Positions 8,619-17,215 of a DNA stretch of 64,000 bases are shown piece by piece. The stretch comes from Deltaproteobacteria bacterium (GTDB lineage: Bacteria; Desulfobacterota; GWC2-55-46). Each line of letters starts with the position of its first letter. Positions within the stretch are counted from its first letter, which is position 1. The notes beneath the pieces are model-generated. The model saw only the letters and a program-made list of their open reading frames with translations, ran no database searches and had not been told where the DNA came from. Made by a program: the position numbers and the translations under genes. The DNA lies in NCBI GenBank assembly GCA_016219015.1, contig JACRCL010000017.1:53100-117099 (forward strand), given 5' to 3'.

Positions 8619-10184
8619 CAAATCGTGCCCCGAGTAGGACTGGTTGAAGCTCTTGTTGCATAACGGAAAATCGGGGACGATGTTCCCCTTTATCGCCTGC
8701 TCAATGGATAACCAGTTCACGCTCGAAGGGTCCCTGACCATGACGCGGTTTATCCCGCCGTCCGGCCCGGCCTGCACCCAGTGGATTATCTCCCCCCTCC
8801 ATCCTTCGACAACCGAAAAACCCGATGTCCCCGGCAGGGGCGCCGGGCAGTCTACTCGTATGAAGCCTTCGGGCAGGGTATCGAGCATCCCCCTTATAAG
8901 CCTTATCGAGTCCCTCACCTCTTCTATCCTCACCCATGTGCGGGCGTGGACGTCGCCGGAAGTAAGGAACGGCGGGTTCGGGGGTATCTCGTCGTACGGA
9001 GGCCAGGGGGACTGGACGCGCGCGTCGCACCGCTGCCCGCTCGACCTGCCGACAAACCCTACGGCGCCTATCTCCTTTGCCGTCTCGGGGGTGAGCACGC
9101 CCGTGCCGTAGACCCTGTCTTCGAGCGAAGAGTTGTCCTCGTAAATCCTTATGAGCCTCTCGAACTCGTTGGCAAGCCCCTGAAGCTCGTCCTCCATTGT
9201 CTTTACGGCCTCTTTCGTTATATCAACGTTCACGCCGCCGGGCACGACCCTGTCCATCGTGAGCCTGTGGCCGAAAATTTTAAAGTTGTTCTTCAGCACC
9301 TTTTCCCTCAGGATAGCCATCTGGTAGAGCATGAAGGTAAAGGCCGTATCGTTGCATATCGCGCCGATGTCGCCCAGGTGGTTGGCGATCCGCTCCCTCT
9401 CAAGGAGTATCGCCCTTATCCACTGCGCCCTTTTGGGCGCCACGCACATTGAAGCCGCCTCCAGCGCCCTGCAAAAGGCGACAGCGTGGGCGACAGTCGT
9501 ATCGCCTGAGACCCTCCCGGCCAGTCGCGGGGCTTCGAACCACCCGAGTGATTCAAACCTCTTTTCGATCCCCTTATGGACGTATCCGAACCTTGTCTCA
9601 AGGTTAATGATGTCCTCGCCGACGGACTGGAACCTGAAGTGCCCCGGCTCGATCACCCCGGCGTGCACGGGGCCGACGGGGACCTCGAATATCCCCTCGC
9701 CCTCGGCCCTTATCCACTTATAACTCCCCTCGACCCTCCCGAGGTCTTTTTCCGGGTCGAACGTCTTCCTCAGAGGGTACGCGTCCTGCGGCCAGTCTTC
9801 GTGCTTTATCCACGGCCTCAAGTCCGGGTGTCCGGCCGGGACCAGCCCCATGAGGCTGTTTATCTGCCTCTCGAAGCGGTACGCGGCGGTGTATTTCCTG
9901 GTAAGCGTCGGGAAGGCCGCCTCGCCTTTGGGGAGCGCTATCTTTATTATGAGATAATCGGACTCTTTGTTGTAGGCGGCCATTACGCCGTAGCCCCTTC
10001 CGAAGGGGCTTTCGTCCACGGCCCATTCCGCGGCGAGCCTCCACCCCGCGCCCTTCAGGGCCTTTGCCGCGGGCGCGAAGAGGTCCGCCGGGATATTGAG
10101 CGCTAACGCGCCGCGCTGGGAGTTGTCGATGGATTTTTCGGCGTCGATGATATTGCCGAGCAGCTTTTTAAGGTCGTCCGTCAT
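8616..10184 (-). CDS. ehrL: Ehr complex large subunit (HycE/NuoCD-like) lacking Ni-binding cysteines
   Basis: A 522-residue protein. Residues 1-150 match the NuoC/30-kDa part; residues 160-522 match the NuoD/hydrogenase large-subunit part (EVPVGPVHAGVIEPGHF, RFGYVHKGIEKR). In true group 4 hydrogenases the L1 site reads CGIC and the L2 site DPCxxC. Here the L1 site is RVSGDTT (224-230) and the L2 site is PDFPLCNKSFN (504-514), so three of the four Ni ligands are absent and the lone Cys509 is shifted. This is the hallmark of energy-converting-hydrogenase-related (Ehr) complexes, whose reaction is not settled. The ATG at 10184 overlaps the stop of the upstream gene (ATGA); a longer frame to 10844 is only the shadow of that gene. 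The stop codon lies in repeat B. Confidence 0.9.
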   Translation of the reverse strand: MTDDLKKLLGNIIDAEKSIDNSQRGALALNIPADLFAPAAKALKGAGWRLAAEWAVDESPFGRGYGVMAAYNKESDYLIIKIALPKGEAAFPTLTRKYTAAYRFERQINSLMGLVPAGHPDLRPWIKHEDWPQDAYPLRKTFDPEKDLGRVEGSYKWIRAEGEGIFEVPVGPVHAGVIEPGHFRFQSVGEDIINLETRFGYVHKGIEKRFESLGWFEAPRLAGRVSGDTTVAHAVAFCRALEAASMCVAPKRAQWIRAILLERERIANHLGDIGAICNDTAFTFMLYQMAILREKVLKNNFKIFGHRLTMDRVVPGGVNVDITKEAVKTMEDELQGLANEFERLIRIYEDNSSLEDRVYGTGVLTPETAKEIGAVGFVGRSSGQRCDARVQSPWPPYDEIPPNPPFLTSGDVHARTWVRIEEVRDSIRLIRGMLDTLPEGFIRVDCPAPLPGTSGFSVVEGWRGEIIHWVQAGPDGGINRVMVRDPSSVNWLSIEQAIKGNIVPDFPLCNKSFNQSYSGHDL

Positions 10185-11629
10185 TTCAATAACCTCACGG
10201 CAGTGTGGAACCACTCGCTTAAAAATGACGGCAGATACAGGCCGAGTATGAGCATAACCGCCATGTGCACGAATACCGGGATGTGCGCGGCCTTGAGTCT
10301 CCTCTGATAATCGGGCGCCTTGCCGAAGACCATTGGCATCACCTTCCTGAAAAGCGCCGCGAAGGCGATGGCGAGGCCGAGGAGGAAGAACGGGGTGAAG
10401 TAAGGCGCGTCCTTCATCGCGGCGGTCAGGATGAGGAACTCGCTGGTGAAGACCCCGAAGGGCGGCATGCCCACTATGGCTATGACGCCGAGCATGAGGC
10501 CCCAGCCCACGAGCGGGTTGCCCCTTATGAGCCCCTGTATCTTCGACATCTCCTGGGTGGAGTGCATCTGCGAGGCGTGGCCCACGGTAAAGAAAATGGA
10601 GGACTTCGTAAGCGAATGGACGAGCATGTGGAGAAGCGCCCCGAACGTGGCAATGGGGCCTCCGAGCCCGAAAGCGAACGTGGCTATGCCCATGTGCTCT
10701 ATCGACGAGTAGGCGAACATCCTCTTTATGTCCTTCTGCCGGAGGAGCGAGAAGGCCGCTACCATTATAGATACCAGCCCGAATACCATCATTATGTAGC
10801 CGGCCTTGTGGCTGTGTGTCGCGCCGTCCACGAGGACCTTGCACCTCACCAGCGCGTAGAGCGCGACGTTAAGGAGCAGGCCCGAGAGCACGGCGGATAT
10901 GGGCGTGGGGCCTTCGCTGTGCGCGTCCGGGAGCCAGTTGTGCAGAGGGACGAGCCCGACCTTGGTCCCGTACCCGACCATGAAGAAGACGAAGGCGAGC
11001 GACAGTACCGTGGGCTCGAGCTTGTCGGAGACCTGGCTCAAGTTCGTCCATAGGAGGCCCGCCGAGCCCTCCCCGAAGACCCTCTCGGCCGCGAAATAAA
11101 GGAGCACGGTGCCGAAAAGGGCCTGCGCTATGCCGACGCCGCAGAGTATGAAATACTTCCAAGCGGCCTCGACCGCCGAAGGTGTGCGGTACAAAGAGAC
11201 AAGCAGGACCGTGGAAAGGGTCGCCAGCTCCATCGATATCCACAGCACGCCGACGTTGTTGGTAAGGAGGGCCAGGAGCATGGCGAAGATGAAGAGCTGG
11301 AACATGGCGTGGTAGAACCTCATGCCGCTCCTGCCGACCTTGCCGTGCTCCCTTTCGTGCCTCATGTACCGCCTGCTGAATAACGCGGTGGTCATGGAGA
11401 CGAAGGCGGTGAGGACGGAGAGGTATACGTTGAAGGCATCGACGAAGAAGAAGTCGTGGCCCGCCAGCATCGGCCCGTTGTAGTAGACCTGGAGGGCCAG
11501 GAATATGCTTGCGGCGAAGGTCGCTGCCGAGCCGAATATGTTTATCTCCGGGGCGTAGCGCCTGTCGCCCACGAAGGCGAGTATGAGCGCAGCTATGAGG
11601 CTTACCCCGAGTACGGTTAAAAGAGCCAC
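10181..11629 (-). CDS. ehrD: Ehr/hydrogenase-4 membrane subunit, HyfF-like proton antiporter homologue
   Basis: A 482-residue integral membrane protein of the NuoN/NuoM/Mrp antiporter family, with about 14 hydrophobic segments. The core LPDAHSEGPTPISAVLSG and the later FAYSSIEHMGI segment carry the conserved proton-channel residues; His and Lys lie between helices in VPLHNWLPD and SLTKSSIFF. Such subunits move protons or sodium ions coupled to the peripheral redox module. It follows the HyfE-like gene by 19 bp and overlaps the large-subunit gene by 4 bp. The letter in the symbol follows operon order. Confidence 0.88.
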   Translation of the reverse strand: MALLTVLGVSLIAALILAFVGDRRYAPEINIFGSAATFAASIFLALQVYYNGPMLAGHDFFFVDAFNVYLSVLTAFVSMTTALFSRRYMRHEREHGKVGRSGMRFYHAMFQLFIFAMLLALLTNNVGVLWISMELATLSTVLLVSLYRTPSAVEAAWKYFILCGVGIAQALFGTVLLYFAAERVFGEGSAGLLWTNLSQVSDKLEPTVLSLAFVFFMVGYGTKVGLVPLHNWLPDAHSEGPTPISAVLSGLLLNVALYALVRCKVLVDGATHSHKAGYIMMVFGLVSIMVAAFSLLRQKDIKRMFAYSSIEHMGIATFAFGLGGPIATFGALLHMLVHSLTKSSIFFTVGHASQMHSTQEMSKIQGLIRGNPLVGWGLMLGVIAIVGMPPFGVFTSEFLILTAAMKDAPYFTPFFLLGLAIAFAALFRKVMPMVFGKAPDYQRRLKAAHIPVFVHMAVMLILGLYLPSFLSEWFHTAVRLLK

Positions 11630-11648
11630 TTTGTCACCCCGCCGTCCA

Positions 11649-12314
11649 TCAGTCCTCCTCCTTGAGCTTTTCCATCTCCTTCAGGTCAAGGCTGTCGAAG
11701 GTGGTCCTTATCTGGAAGAAGAATATGCCGAATATGAACGCGGCTATGAGGATATCGAGCGCGACCCCGAGCTCCACGACGAGCGGCATGCCGTACGTGG
11801 CAGAGGTCGCCGCGAAGAAAAGCCCGTTCTCCAGCGCGAGGAAGCCTATTATCTGCGTGACGGCCTTTTTCCGGGTTATCATCATAAGGAGGCCGAGCAT
11901 GACGGTGGCGAGGGCCACGGCGAGAGTCGAGCGCGTCACGAGCGTGGAGAGCTCCCTTATGGGCGCGGTGAGGTGGTAGGAGAATATGACGAGCGCTATG
12001 CCGATGAGCATGGTCGTGGGTATGTTCACCATGTCCTCGACCTCCTTGTGTATCTTGAGCCTGTGTATGAGGACGTAGAGGATATATGGGAGGGCGAAGA
12101 CCTTCAACGTGAGCGTGAGTATGGCCGAGATGTAGAGGTGGTGGAGGCCCGCCGTGTACCCCACTATCGCGGTGGATATCGACAGGAAGAGCCCCTGCCA
12201 CGCGAATATGTGCAGCAGGCCGTATATCCTCCTCTGCACCAGCAGCCCGAAGGCCGTAAGGAGTATCAGGGCCGCCAGGACGCTGTTTATCTGAGCCGCT
12301 ATATTTACGTTCAT
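11649..12314 (-). CDS. ehrC: Ehr/hydrogenase-4 membrane subunit, HyfE-like
   Basis: A 221-residue membrane protein with about six hydrophobic helices, resembling HyfE, which includes a NuoK-like region (IIGFLALENGLFFAATSAT, with the in-membrane Glu of NuoK). I start it at the ATG at 12314 (MNVNIAAQ), two bases after the preceding stop. The same frame stays open to 12581, but those 89 residues are charged, non-membrane sequence read from within the upstream gene. The C-terminus is short and acidic. Confidence 0.86.
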   Translation of the reverse strand: MNVNIAAQINSVLAALILLTAFGLLVQRRIYGLLHIFAWQGLFLSISTAIVGYTAGLHHLYISAILTLTLKVFALPYILYVLIHRLKIHKEVEDMVNIPTTMLIGIALVIFSYHLTAPIRELSTLVTRSTLAVALATVMLGLLMMITRKKAVTQIIGFLALENGLFFAATSATYGMPLVVELGVALDILIAAFIFGIFFFQIRTTFDSLDLKEMEKLKEED

Positions 12315-12316
12315 AT

Positions 12317-13264
12317 CTACTCCAGCATGAAATACGACAGCATCCCGAGCGTGGCAAGGAGAAACGCGCTGCCCAGGAACTCCGTCACCCTGAATATCCT
12401 CATCTTCGCCAGCCGCGTCTCTATCAATACTATCAAGAGGCCCACGAGCGCGAGCTTCGCCACAAGGGCTATAAGCGCGACCGGCAGCATCATTGCCTCG
12501 TCCGCCACGGCTATGCCCCACGGGAAAAAGAGAGCTATCCCCAGCGAGGAGAAGAGGAACAGCTTCATCATCCCGGCCCATTCGATGAGGGCCAGGTGCC
12601 TGCCGGAGTACTCGAGCACCATGGCCTCGTGTATCATCGTAAGCTCAAGGTGCGTGGCGGGGTTGTCCACGGGGATCCTGCCTGTCTCGGCTATCGCGAT
12701 GAGCACGAAGGCCATAAGCGCGAACGCAAGCGAGGGCCGGAGCATCAGCGTCCCCTCCATTACAGTATGGGCCATGTGGGAAAGCGACGTGGAGTGGCTT
12801 ACGAGCGATACGGTGAATACCGACATGAGCATGGCCGGCTCCGCCAAAGATGCCACCATCATCTCCCTGCTCGACCCCATCCCGCCGAAGGCCGTGCCGA
12901 TGTCCATTCCGGCAAGAGCGGTAAAGAAGCGGGCTATGGCGAAGAGCGCCACGAGCGCGATTATGTCCGCCGTTGCCGTAAGGGGCAGGTCCACGGAGAT
13001 TATCGGGATTATCGAGCCCGCCATGAGCGTTGCGCCGAAGACCGCGTAAGGCGCGAACCTGAATATCCACGAGGCGTTCTCGGCCAATACTATGTCCTTT
13101 ATAAGGAGCTTGGAGATGTCCCTGTAGGGCTGGAAGGGCCCGGCGGACTGCCTACCCTGGAGCCAGCACTTGAGCATCCTCACCCAGCCGACCATCAACG
13201 GCGCGCCGAGGAGCACTATGATGACCTGGAGCCCTTCTATAAGGAGCGGGTATGCCTTCATCAT
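12317..13264 (-). CDS. ehrB: Ehr/hydrogenase-4 membrane subunit, HyfC/NuoH-like
   Basis: A 315-residue homologue of NuoH/HycD, the membrane subunit that contacts the redox module. It has about eight transmembrane helices and a cytoplasmic loop with acidic residues (ETGRIPVDNPATHLELTMIHE), where complex I has the E-channel entrance. Its start overlaps the stop of the first operon gene (ATGA) and its stop is 2 bp from the next start, so stoichiometric translation is likely. Confidence 0.88.
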   Translation of the reverse strand: MMKAYPLLIEGLQVIIVLLGAPLMVGWVRMLKCWLQGRQSAGPFQPYRDISKLLIKDIVLAENASWIFRFAPYAVFGATLMAGSIIPIISVDLPLTATADIIALVALFAIARFFTALAGMDIGTAFGGMGSSREMMVASLAEPAMLMSVFTVSLVSHSTSLSHMAHTVMEGTLMLRPSLAFALMAFVLIAIAETGRIPVDNPATHLELTMIHEAMVLEYSGRHLALIEWAGMMKLFLFSSLGIALFFPWGIAVADEAMMLPVALIALVAKLALVGLLIVLIETRLAKMRIFRVTEFLGSAFLLATLGMLSYFMLE

Positions 13265-15306
13265 GCGAACACCAGCAATACTATCAGAGTAAGGAACGAG
13301 TAAAGCAGGTATATCTGTATCCTTCCGTGCTGTAGCCGCCCGACCCTCCTGGCGAACCAGAACGACGCGTCGGAAACGGGCTTATAGAGGCCGTACCATA
13401 TCCTGTCCCTCATCTTTAGATGATAGATGTACCTGTCCATGAACATCGGGGAAAGGGCCGGGTCGCCGGCGGCTCTCGCCACCTCCTTTATGCCGAAGAG
13501 GAAGCCGAATATCCTCCGCAGCGGCATGGCGAAGGAAGTCGAGTTGTACTGCATCCTGTTCGTGAGCTTCCCGAAGCCGCAGTCCCACACAGGGGCCCTC
13601 CTGATCGAGGTCTTCCGGGCGTGGAATATCATGTATACGACGGCCACGACGAGCAGTATCCCGAGGAATACTATGGGGGCCGAGTAAGACGCCCTCCCGG
13701 CCGATACCGGCGTAAGCCAGAGCCAGCCGAACTCATGGGCCGACAGGCTTATCGTGCCTCCGACGAGCGTCTGCGGTATTACGTCGAGCCAGCGTATCAC
13801 GAACGACGGCAGGACCCCGAGCAGCAGGCACGATACGGCCGCAAGGAGCATGCCCGCGCGCATCGAAAGGCCCGCCTCGTGAACCCCGTGCTGGTGCGCC
13901 CCCCTCCAGTGGCCGAGGAATACCACCCCGTAGGCCTTGACGAAACACCGGGCCGCGAGCGCCGCCGTGAGCGCGAGGAGGGCCGCCCCGAGCGGTATAA
14001 GGAGGTTCAAGACCGGGCTCGGCAGCACCGGGGAAAGGAGGAACGTCTGGAAGATGAGCCATTCGGAGATGAAGCCGTTAAAGGGCGGCAGGGCGGCTAT
14101 GGACAGGCACCCCACCAGGAACATCGGCGCGGTCCACTTCATCCTGTGTATGAGCCCGCCCATGTTCTCCATGTTCCGCTCGTGCGTGGAGTGGAGGACC
14201 GCCCCGGCGCCCATGAAGAGCAGGCCCTTGAACATCGCGTGGTTAAGCACGTGGTACAGCCCCGCCACAAGCGCCAACGCCGCGAGCACGCTCATGTTGA
14301 AAGACGCGAATATCATGGCGAGGCCCAGGCATACGAGTATTATCCCTATGTTCTCCACCGACGAATACGCAAGGAGCCTTTTGAGGTCCACCTGCATGAG
14401 CGCGGAGAGGATGCCCATCACCGCGGAGACGAGCCCGAGCACCAGCACGAGCCCTCCCCACCACCATGATGATATGTGGAGGATGTCGAAGGTGACCCTC
14501 ATTATCCCGTATATGGCAGTCTTGAGCATGACCCCGCTCATGAGCGCGGAGACGTTGCTCGGCGCCACCGGGTGCGCCTCCGGGAGCCAGACATGGAGCG
14601 GCATCATGCCAGCCTTTGCGGCGAAGCCGAAAAAGGCGAGCAGGAACGCCACGCTCGCCCAGGCCGGGGTTATCGTAGAGGAGCGCATGGCCGAGAATGT
14701 GTACCCGTTGAAGCTCTCGAAGCCCGATGCGAACCCCGCGATGACCCCGAAGGAAAGGAGTATCAGCACGGCCCCGATATGCGCTATGAGGAGGTATATG
14801 AACGCCGCCCTCCTGTTGGAGGCGTGCTCGTCCTCGAAGACCACGAGGAAGTAAGAGGACGCGGCCATCAGCTCCCAGGACACCATGAACGAGTATGCGT
14901 CGTCCGAGATGAGCACCATCAGCATCCCGGCCATGAAGAGGCAGTAGAATACCACCAGTGTGGAGACCGGCCTCTGGCCTATGAAGCCCTTCACGTAGCC
15001 TATGGAGTAGATGGAGACGAAAAGGCCGAGGAGCGACACGACGGTGACGAAAAAGCCGGAGAGGACGTCTACCCTCAGATAGAAAGGCAGGTCCGGCAGG
15101 CCTATGGGCAGCGTCATCGTATCGACCGCCCCGTTGCTTACGGCAAAAAACCCGCCGGCGAGCGCCATGAGCGACGCGGCGGCTGAGAGCAAGAACGACA
15201 CCCTCACGAGCGCGTGCGGCCGCCCGGCGAAGAGCGGGGTTATAGCGGCTGTAAAGAGGAAGAGTAATATCGAAAGGAACACCGGTCCAAGGGGCAGGAG
15301 CGTCAT
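13261..15306 (-). CDS. ehrA: Ehr/hydrogenase-4 membrane subunit, HyfB/NuoL-like
   Basis: A 681-residue antiporter-like membrane protein with about 16 helices, matching HyfB/HycC/NuoL. The central core includes MPLHVWLPEAHPVAPSNVSA and LLAYSSVENIGI, with channel Lys and His residues. The C-terminal 120 residues end in a loop with VWDCGFG and a final hydrophobic helix, as in hydrogenase-4 subunit B. The ATG is preceded by GGAGGG at short spacing and overlaps the end of a 38-codon ORF. It is the first membrane subunit of the operon. Confidence 0.9.
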   Translation of the reverse strand: MTLLPLGPVFLSILLFLFTAAITPLFAGRPHALVRVSFLLSAAASLMALAGGFFAVSNGAVDTMTLPIGLPDLPFYLRVDVLSGFFVTVVSLLGLFVSIYSIGYVKGFIGQRPVSTLVVFYCLFMAGMLMVLISDDAYSFMVSWELMAASSYFLVVFEDEHASNRRAAFIYLLIAHIGAVLILLSFGVIAGFASGFESFNGYTFSAMRSSTITPAWASVAFLLAFFGFAAKAGMMPLHVWLPEAHPVAPSNVSALMSGVMLKTAIYGIMRVTFDILHISSWWWGGLVLVLGLVSAVMGILSALMQVDLKRLLAYSSVENIGIILVCLGLAMIFASFNMSVLAALALVAGLYHVLNHAMFKGLLFMGAGAVLHSTHERNMENMGGLIHRMKWTAPMFLVGCLSIAALPPFNGFISEWLIFQTFLLSPVLPSPVLNLLIPLGAALLALTAALAARCFVKAYGVVFLGHWRGAHQHGVHEAGLSMRAGMLLAAVSCLLLGVLPSFVIRWLDVIPQTLVGGTISLSAHEFGWLWLTPVSAGRASYSAPIVFLGILLVVAVVYMIFHARKTSIRRAPVWDCGFGKLTNRMQYNSTSFAMPLRRIFGFLFGIKEVARAAGDPALSPMFMDRYIYHLKMRDRIWYGLYKPVSDASFWFARRVGRLQHGRIQIYLLYSFLTLIVLLVFA

Positions 15307-15419
15307 AAGCCCTCCGGGCCCTGGGTCTGCTGGATATTTCCCCCCGTGAAATAACCGGGGCCTTCAGGCGCTTGCGGGCCCGTGATAAAGGCGTCTACAA
15401 CAACTTCGTCGTCGTCCAT
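15303..15419 (-). CDS. Possible small protein (38 aa) leading the Ehr operon
   Basis: An ATG at 15419 opens 38 codons (MDDDEVVVDAFITG..., later GYFTGGNIQQ) that end in TGA overlapping the ATG of the HyfB-like gene by 4 bp. That is the same junction seen between several other genes of this operon. It lies about 230 nt inside a long leader behind a good promoter. Its own ribosome site is weak (GGTGAC at close range), and no family is recognised. It may be a coupling leader peptide, a small subunit, or chance. Confidence 0.35.
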   Translation of the reverse strand: MDDDEVVVDAFITGPQAPEGPGYFTGGNIQQTQGPEGL

Positions 15420-15532
15420 GTCACCAAAAACAGGCTCTATCCTTGAAGTAGTGCGGCAGATAAGAGCGACCAGGTATTAAATGGGTATCTTAGGCCGGCA
15501 TCCTTTTATTTAATGTTATGCGTCAAAGTAAT

Positions 15533-15563
15533 ATCGGCCTTCAAGCATAGCTCAAAGGCCGAT
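15533..15563. other. Hairpin in the leader of the Ehr operon
   Basis: ATCGGCCTT and AAGGCCGAT form a 9-bp perfect inverted repeat with a 13-nt loop. It lies about 90 nt behind the putative transcription start of the Ehr operon. There is no U-tract on the minus strand, so it is more likely a leader structure than a terminator. The rest of 15420-15683 shows only the promoter below and no recognisable gene. Confidence 0.4.
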
Positions 15564-15658
15564 TAAAAGTCCTCGCCGGTTTGTGAATGTGTTCTACAAA
15601 AACCTTTTTTCAGCCGAAGAGCCTCTCCCGAAAACAGCGCGAAAAACGGTGCTCACAC

Positions 15659-15687
15659 ATTATTCCAACTTTTTTCCGACCTGTCAA
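15659..15687 (-). promoter_or_regulatory. Sigma-70 promoter for the Ehr operon
   Basis: On the minus strand TTGACA (15687-15682) and AATAAT (15664-15659) are separated by exactly 17 bp. The -35 hexamer overlaps the last bases of the glycosyltransferase gene. Transcription would begin near 15652 and leave a leader of about 345 nt before the HyfB-like gene, holding the hairpin at 15533 and the small ORF at 15419. Confidence 0.6.
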
Positions 15688-17156
15688 GAAAAAATGACGG
15701 GGCCGGATTCCGACAGGTTGCTGAAAAACTCGACGCGATAATCGTCTTTGCCGAGTCTCTTAAGCCTGAAACCGTCCTCCCTCAAGACGGCTTCAAGGTC
15801 GCACTCGATATAATCCCCCCACTTCTCCTCTATCGATGAAAGGCTGGCCGGTAGATTCGAAGGCGCGGAGTTGAATACTTGAGCCAGCGGCGAATATGCG
15901 ACGTCCATGCCGAGCGCCTTTATCTTCATGCAAAGGTCTATCGCGGAAAGCCTCCCGAAAGACTCGTCGAAACCGCCCGCCCTTAAAAAGGCTTCCCTTT
16001 TTACGAGCATGCAGTCCGGGCCTACGGCCTGAAGGCGTCTGTACCTGTTTACCTGCGGGCTTTCGGCACTCATGCCCCTGTAGATATGGCTCCACTTTAT
16101 CCCGTTGTCCCTGTAAAAGCATATGCCGGCGTGGGATACTCTCCCGTTAGCCGGGTCCAGCTCCTTGAAGCCGGTGACGGCGGCGCGCCCGTTCGACAGG
16201 GCCGCGTTAATAGCCTCCTTGATAAACGCCGCGTCAAGGCTTATGGGCCGGTTAATGAAAAGGAGGTATTCGGCTGAAGAGCCTTCCGCGCCTTTGTTGT
16301 AAGCGCTGAAAAGATCGTCCCGGCATTCGATAAAGCTCAGCTTGATCCCCTTTTCAAAAGTAAGGGGAAGGGGCTTGAGGGTTATGACCTCGATAAGCGT
16401 CTCCCCACCCTCCCCGGTGGCGGCTTCCACCGTCCCTTTCAGCCCTTCGTCCCCGGACTTTCTCCCGGCCCCTTCGATATGCCTCGCCAGGAGTTTCGCC
16501 TTATGCCTTCTAAGCTCGTCGAGCTCTATGAAGAGGAGCTGATCAGAAAGGGGGTCTTTCTTCAGGCACGTCCCGTCCTCCGGGGATTTGCCGAGGGTAT
16601 GGTGCATGTGCTCTATTACCACGTCCTTCAGGTAGATTGTCCTGTTATGGCCTGATTTCCTCAGCTCGTTGAAGATATCGAAGAGGTGGGACTCTATATG
16701 GAGGTTCCTGAACGACGCCGGGCAGACGCCGCCCATGACATCGCAGGCCGCCCTCGATACGCATGGGAAGGTCGGGACGGAGCCCCCCTGGTCGAGGTCG
16801 TCGCCGTAGACGAGCGCGACCCTGTCCGGGTATCTATTGAACGCGGCGGCCATCCTCCTGTCCCACCCGCGGGTCCTGAATATCGCGTCGTCGTTCATAA
16901 GGAGTATGTATCTTCCGGCCGAGGCTGCCATGCACTCCCTGAATATGCCGCCCATGGAAGCGCCCGGAGGGCGGACGAGAGTTTTAATGTCGATGCCGGG
17001 ACAGGAGACCGCGAGGCTTTCAGGGTCGTCTTCGTCGAGGTAGAGCACCGCCTCGACCCCGGCGATGTCCGAGGCCGTATCGACCACGCTCTCAAGGAGC
17101 CTTTTGGCGAGGAAGGGACGGCCTCTTGTGGGGAGGAATATGGAGAAGTCCTTCAT
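15684..17156 (-). CDS. Glycosyltransferase with two GT-A-like halves
   Basis: A 490-residue cytoplasmic protein. Residues 1-225 form a family 2-like domain (FSIFLPTRGRP start; LYLDEDDPE and LLMNDDAIF as metal and nucleotide-sugar sites). Residues 250-490 form a second GT-A-like region (AEYLLFINRPISLD; GPDCMLVKREAFLRAGGFDE, typical of rhamnosyl/hexosyl transferases). It is the last gene of the sugar operon, 59 bp after the radical SAM gene. It may add two residues in turn, as bifunctional polysaccharide synthases do (inference). The acceptor is unknown. Confidence 0.8.
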   Translation of the reverse strand: MKDFSIFLPTRGRPFLAKRLLESVVDTASDIAGVEAVLYLDEDDPESLAVSCPGIDIKTLVRPPGASMGGIFRECMAASAGRYILLMNDDAIFRTRGWDRRMAAAFNRYPDRVALVYGDDLDQGGSVPTFPCVSRAACDVMGGVCPASFRNLHIESHLFDIFNELRKSGHNRTIYLKDVVIEHMHHTLGKSPEDGTCLKKDPLSDQLLFIELDELRRHKAKLLARHIEGAGRKSGDEGLKGTVEAATGEGGETLIEVITLKPLPLTFEKGIKLSFIECRDDLFSAYNKGAEGSSAEYLLFINRPISLDAAFIKEAINAALSNGRAAVTGFKELDPANGRVSHAGICFYRDNGIKWSHIYRGMSAESPQVNRYRRLQAVGPDCMLVKREAFLRAGGFDESFGRLSAIDLCMKIKALGMDVAYSPLAQVFNSAPSNLPASLSSIEEKWGDYIECDLEAVLREDGFRLKRLGKDDYRVEFFSNLSESGPVIFS

Positions 17157-17215
17157 GGATTTTCAGCACGCCCAGGCATTGAGCCTGCAGGGGCGCGTCA
17201 TGCCGGGGGCGGTTT

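Noticed and set aside
8616..10844. A CRISPR array or other direct-repeat array
   Set aside because: No regularly spaced direct repeats were seen here or elsewhere in the window; the dispersed repeats are inverted-repeat elements at irregular distances.
7938..15306. Calling the complex a functional formate hydrogenlyase or hydrogenase 4
   Set aside because: Both Ni-binding motifs are degenerate and there are no formate dehydrogenase, ferredoxin-subunit or maturation genes.
15307..15683. A riboswitch in the Ehr leader
   Set aside because: Only one simple hairpin is visible and no conserved aptamer sequence could be recognised by reading.
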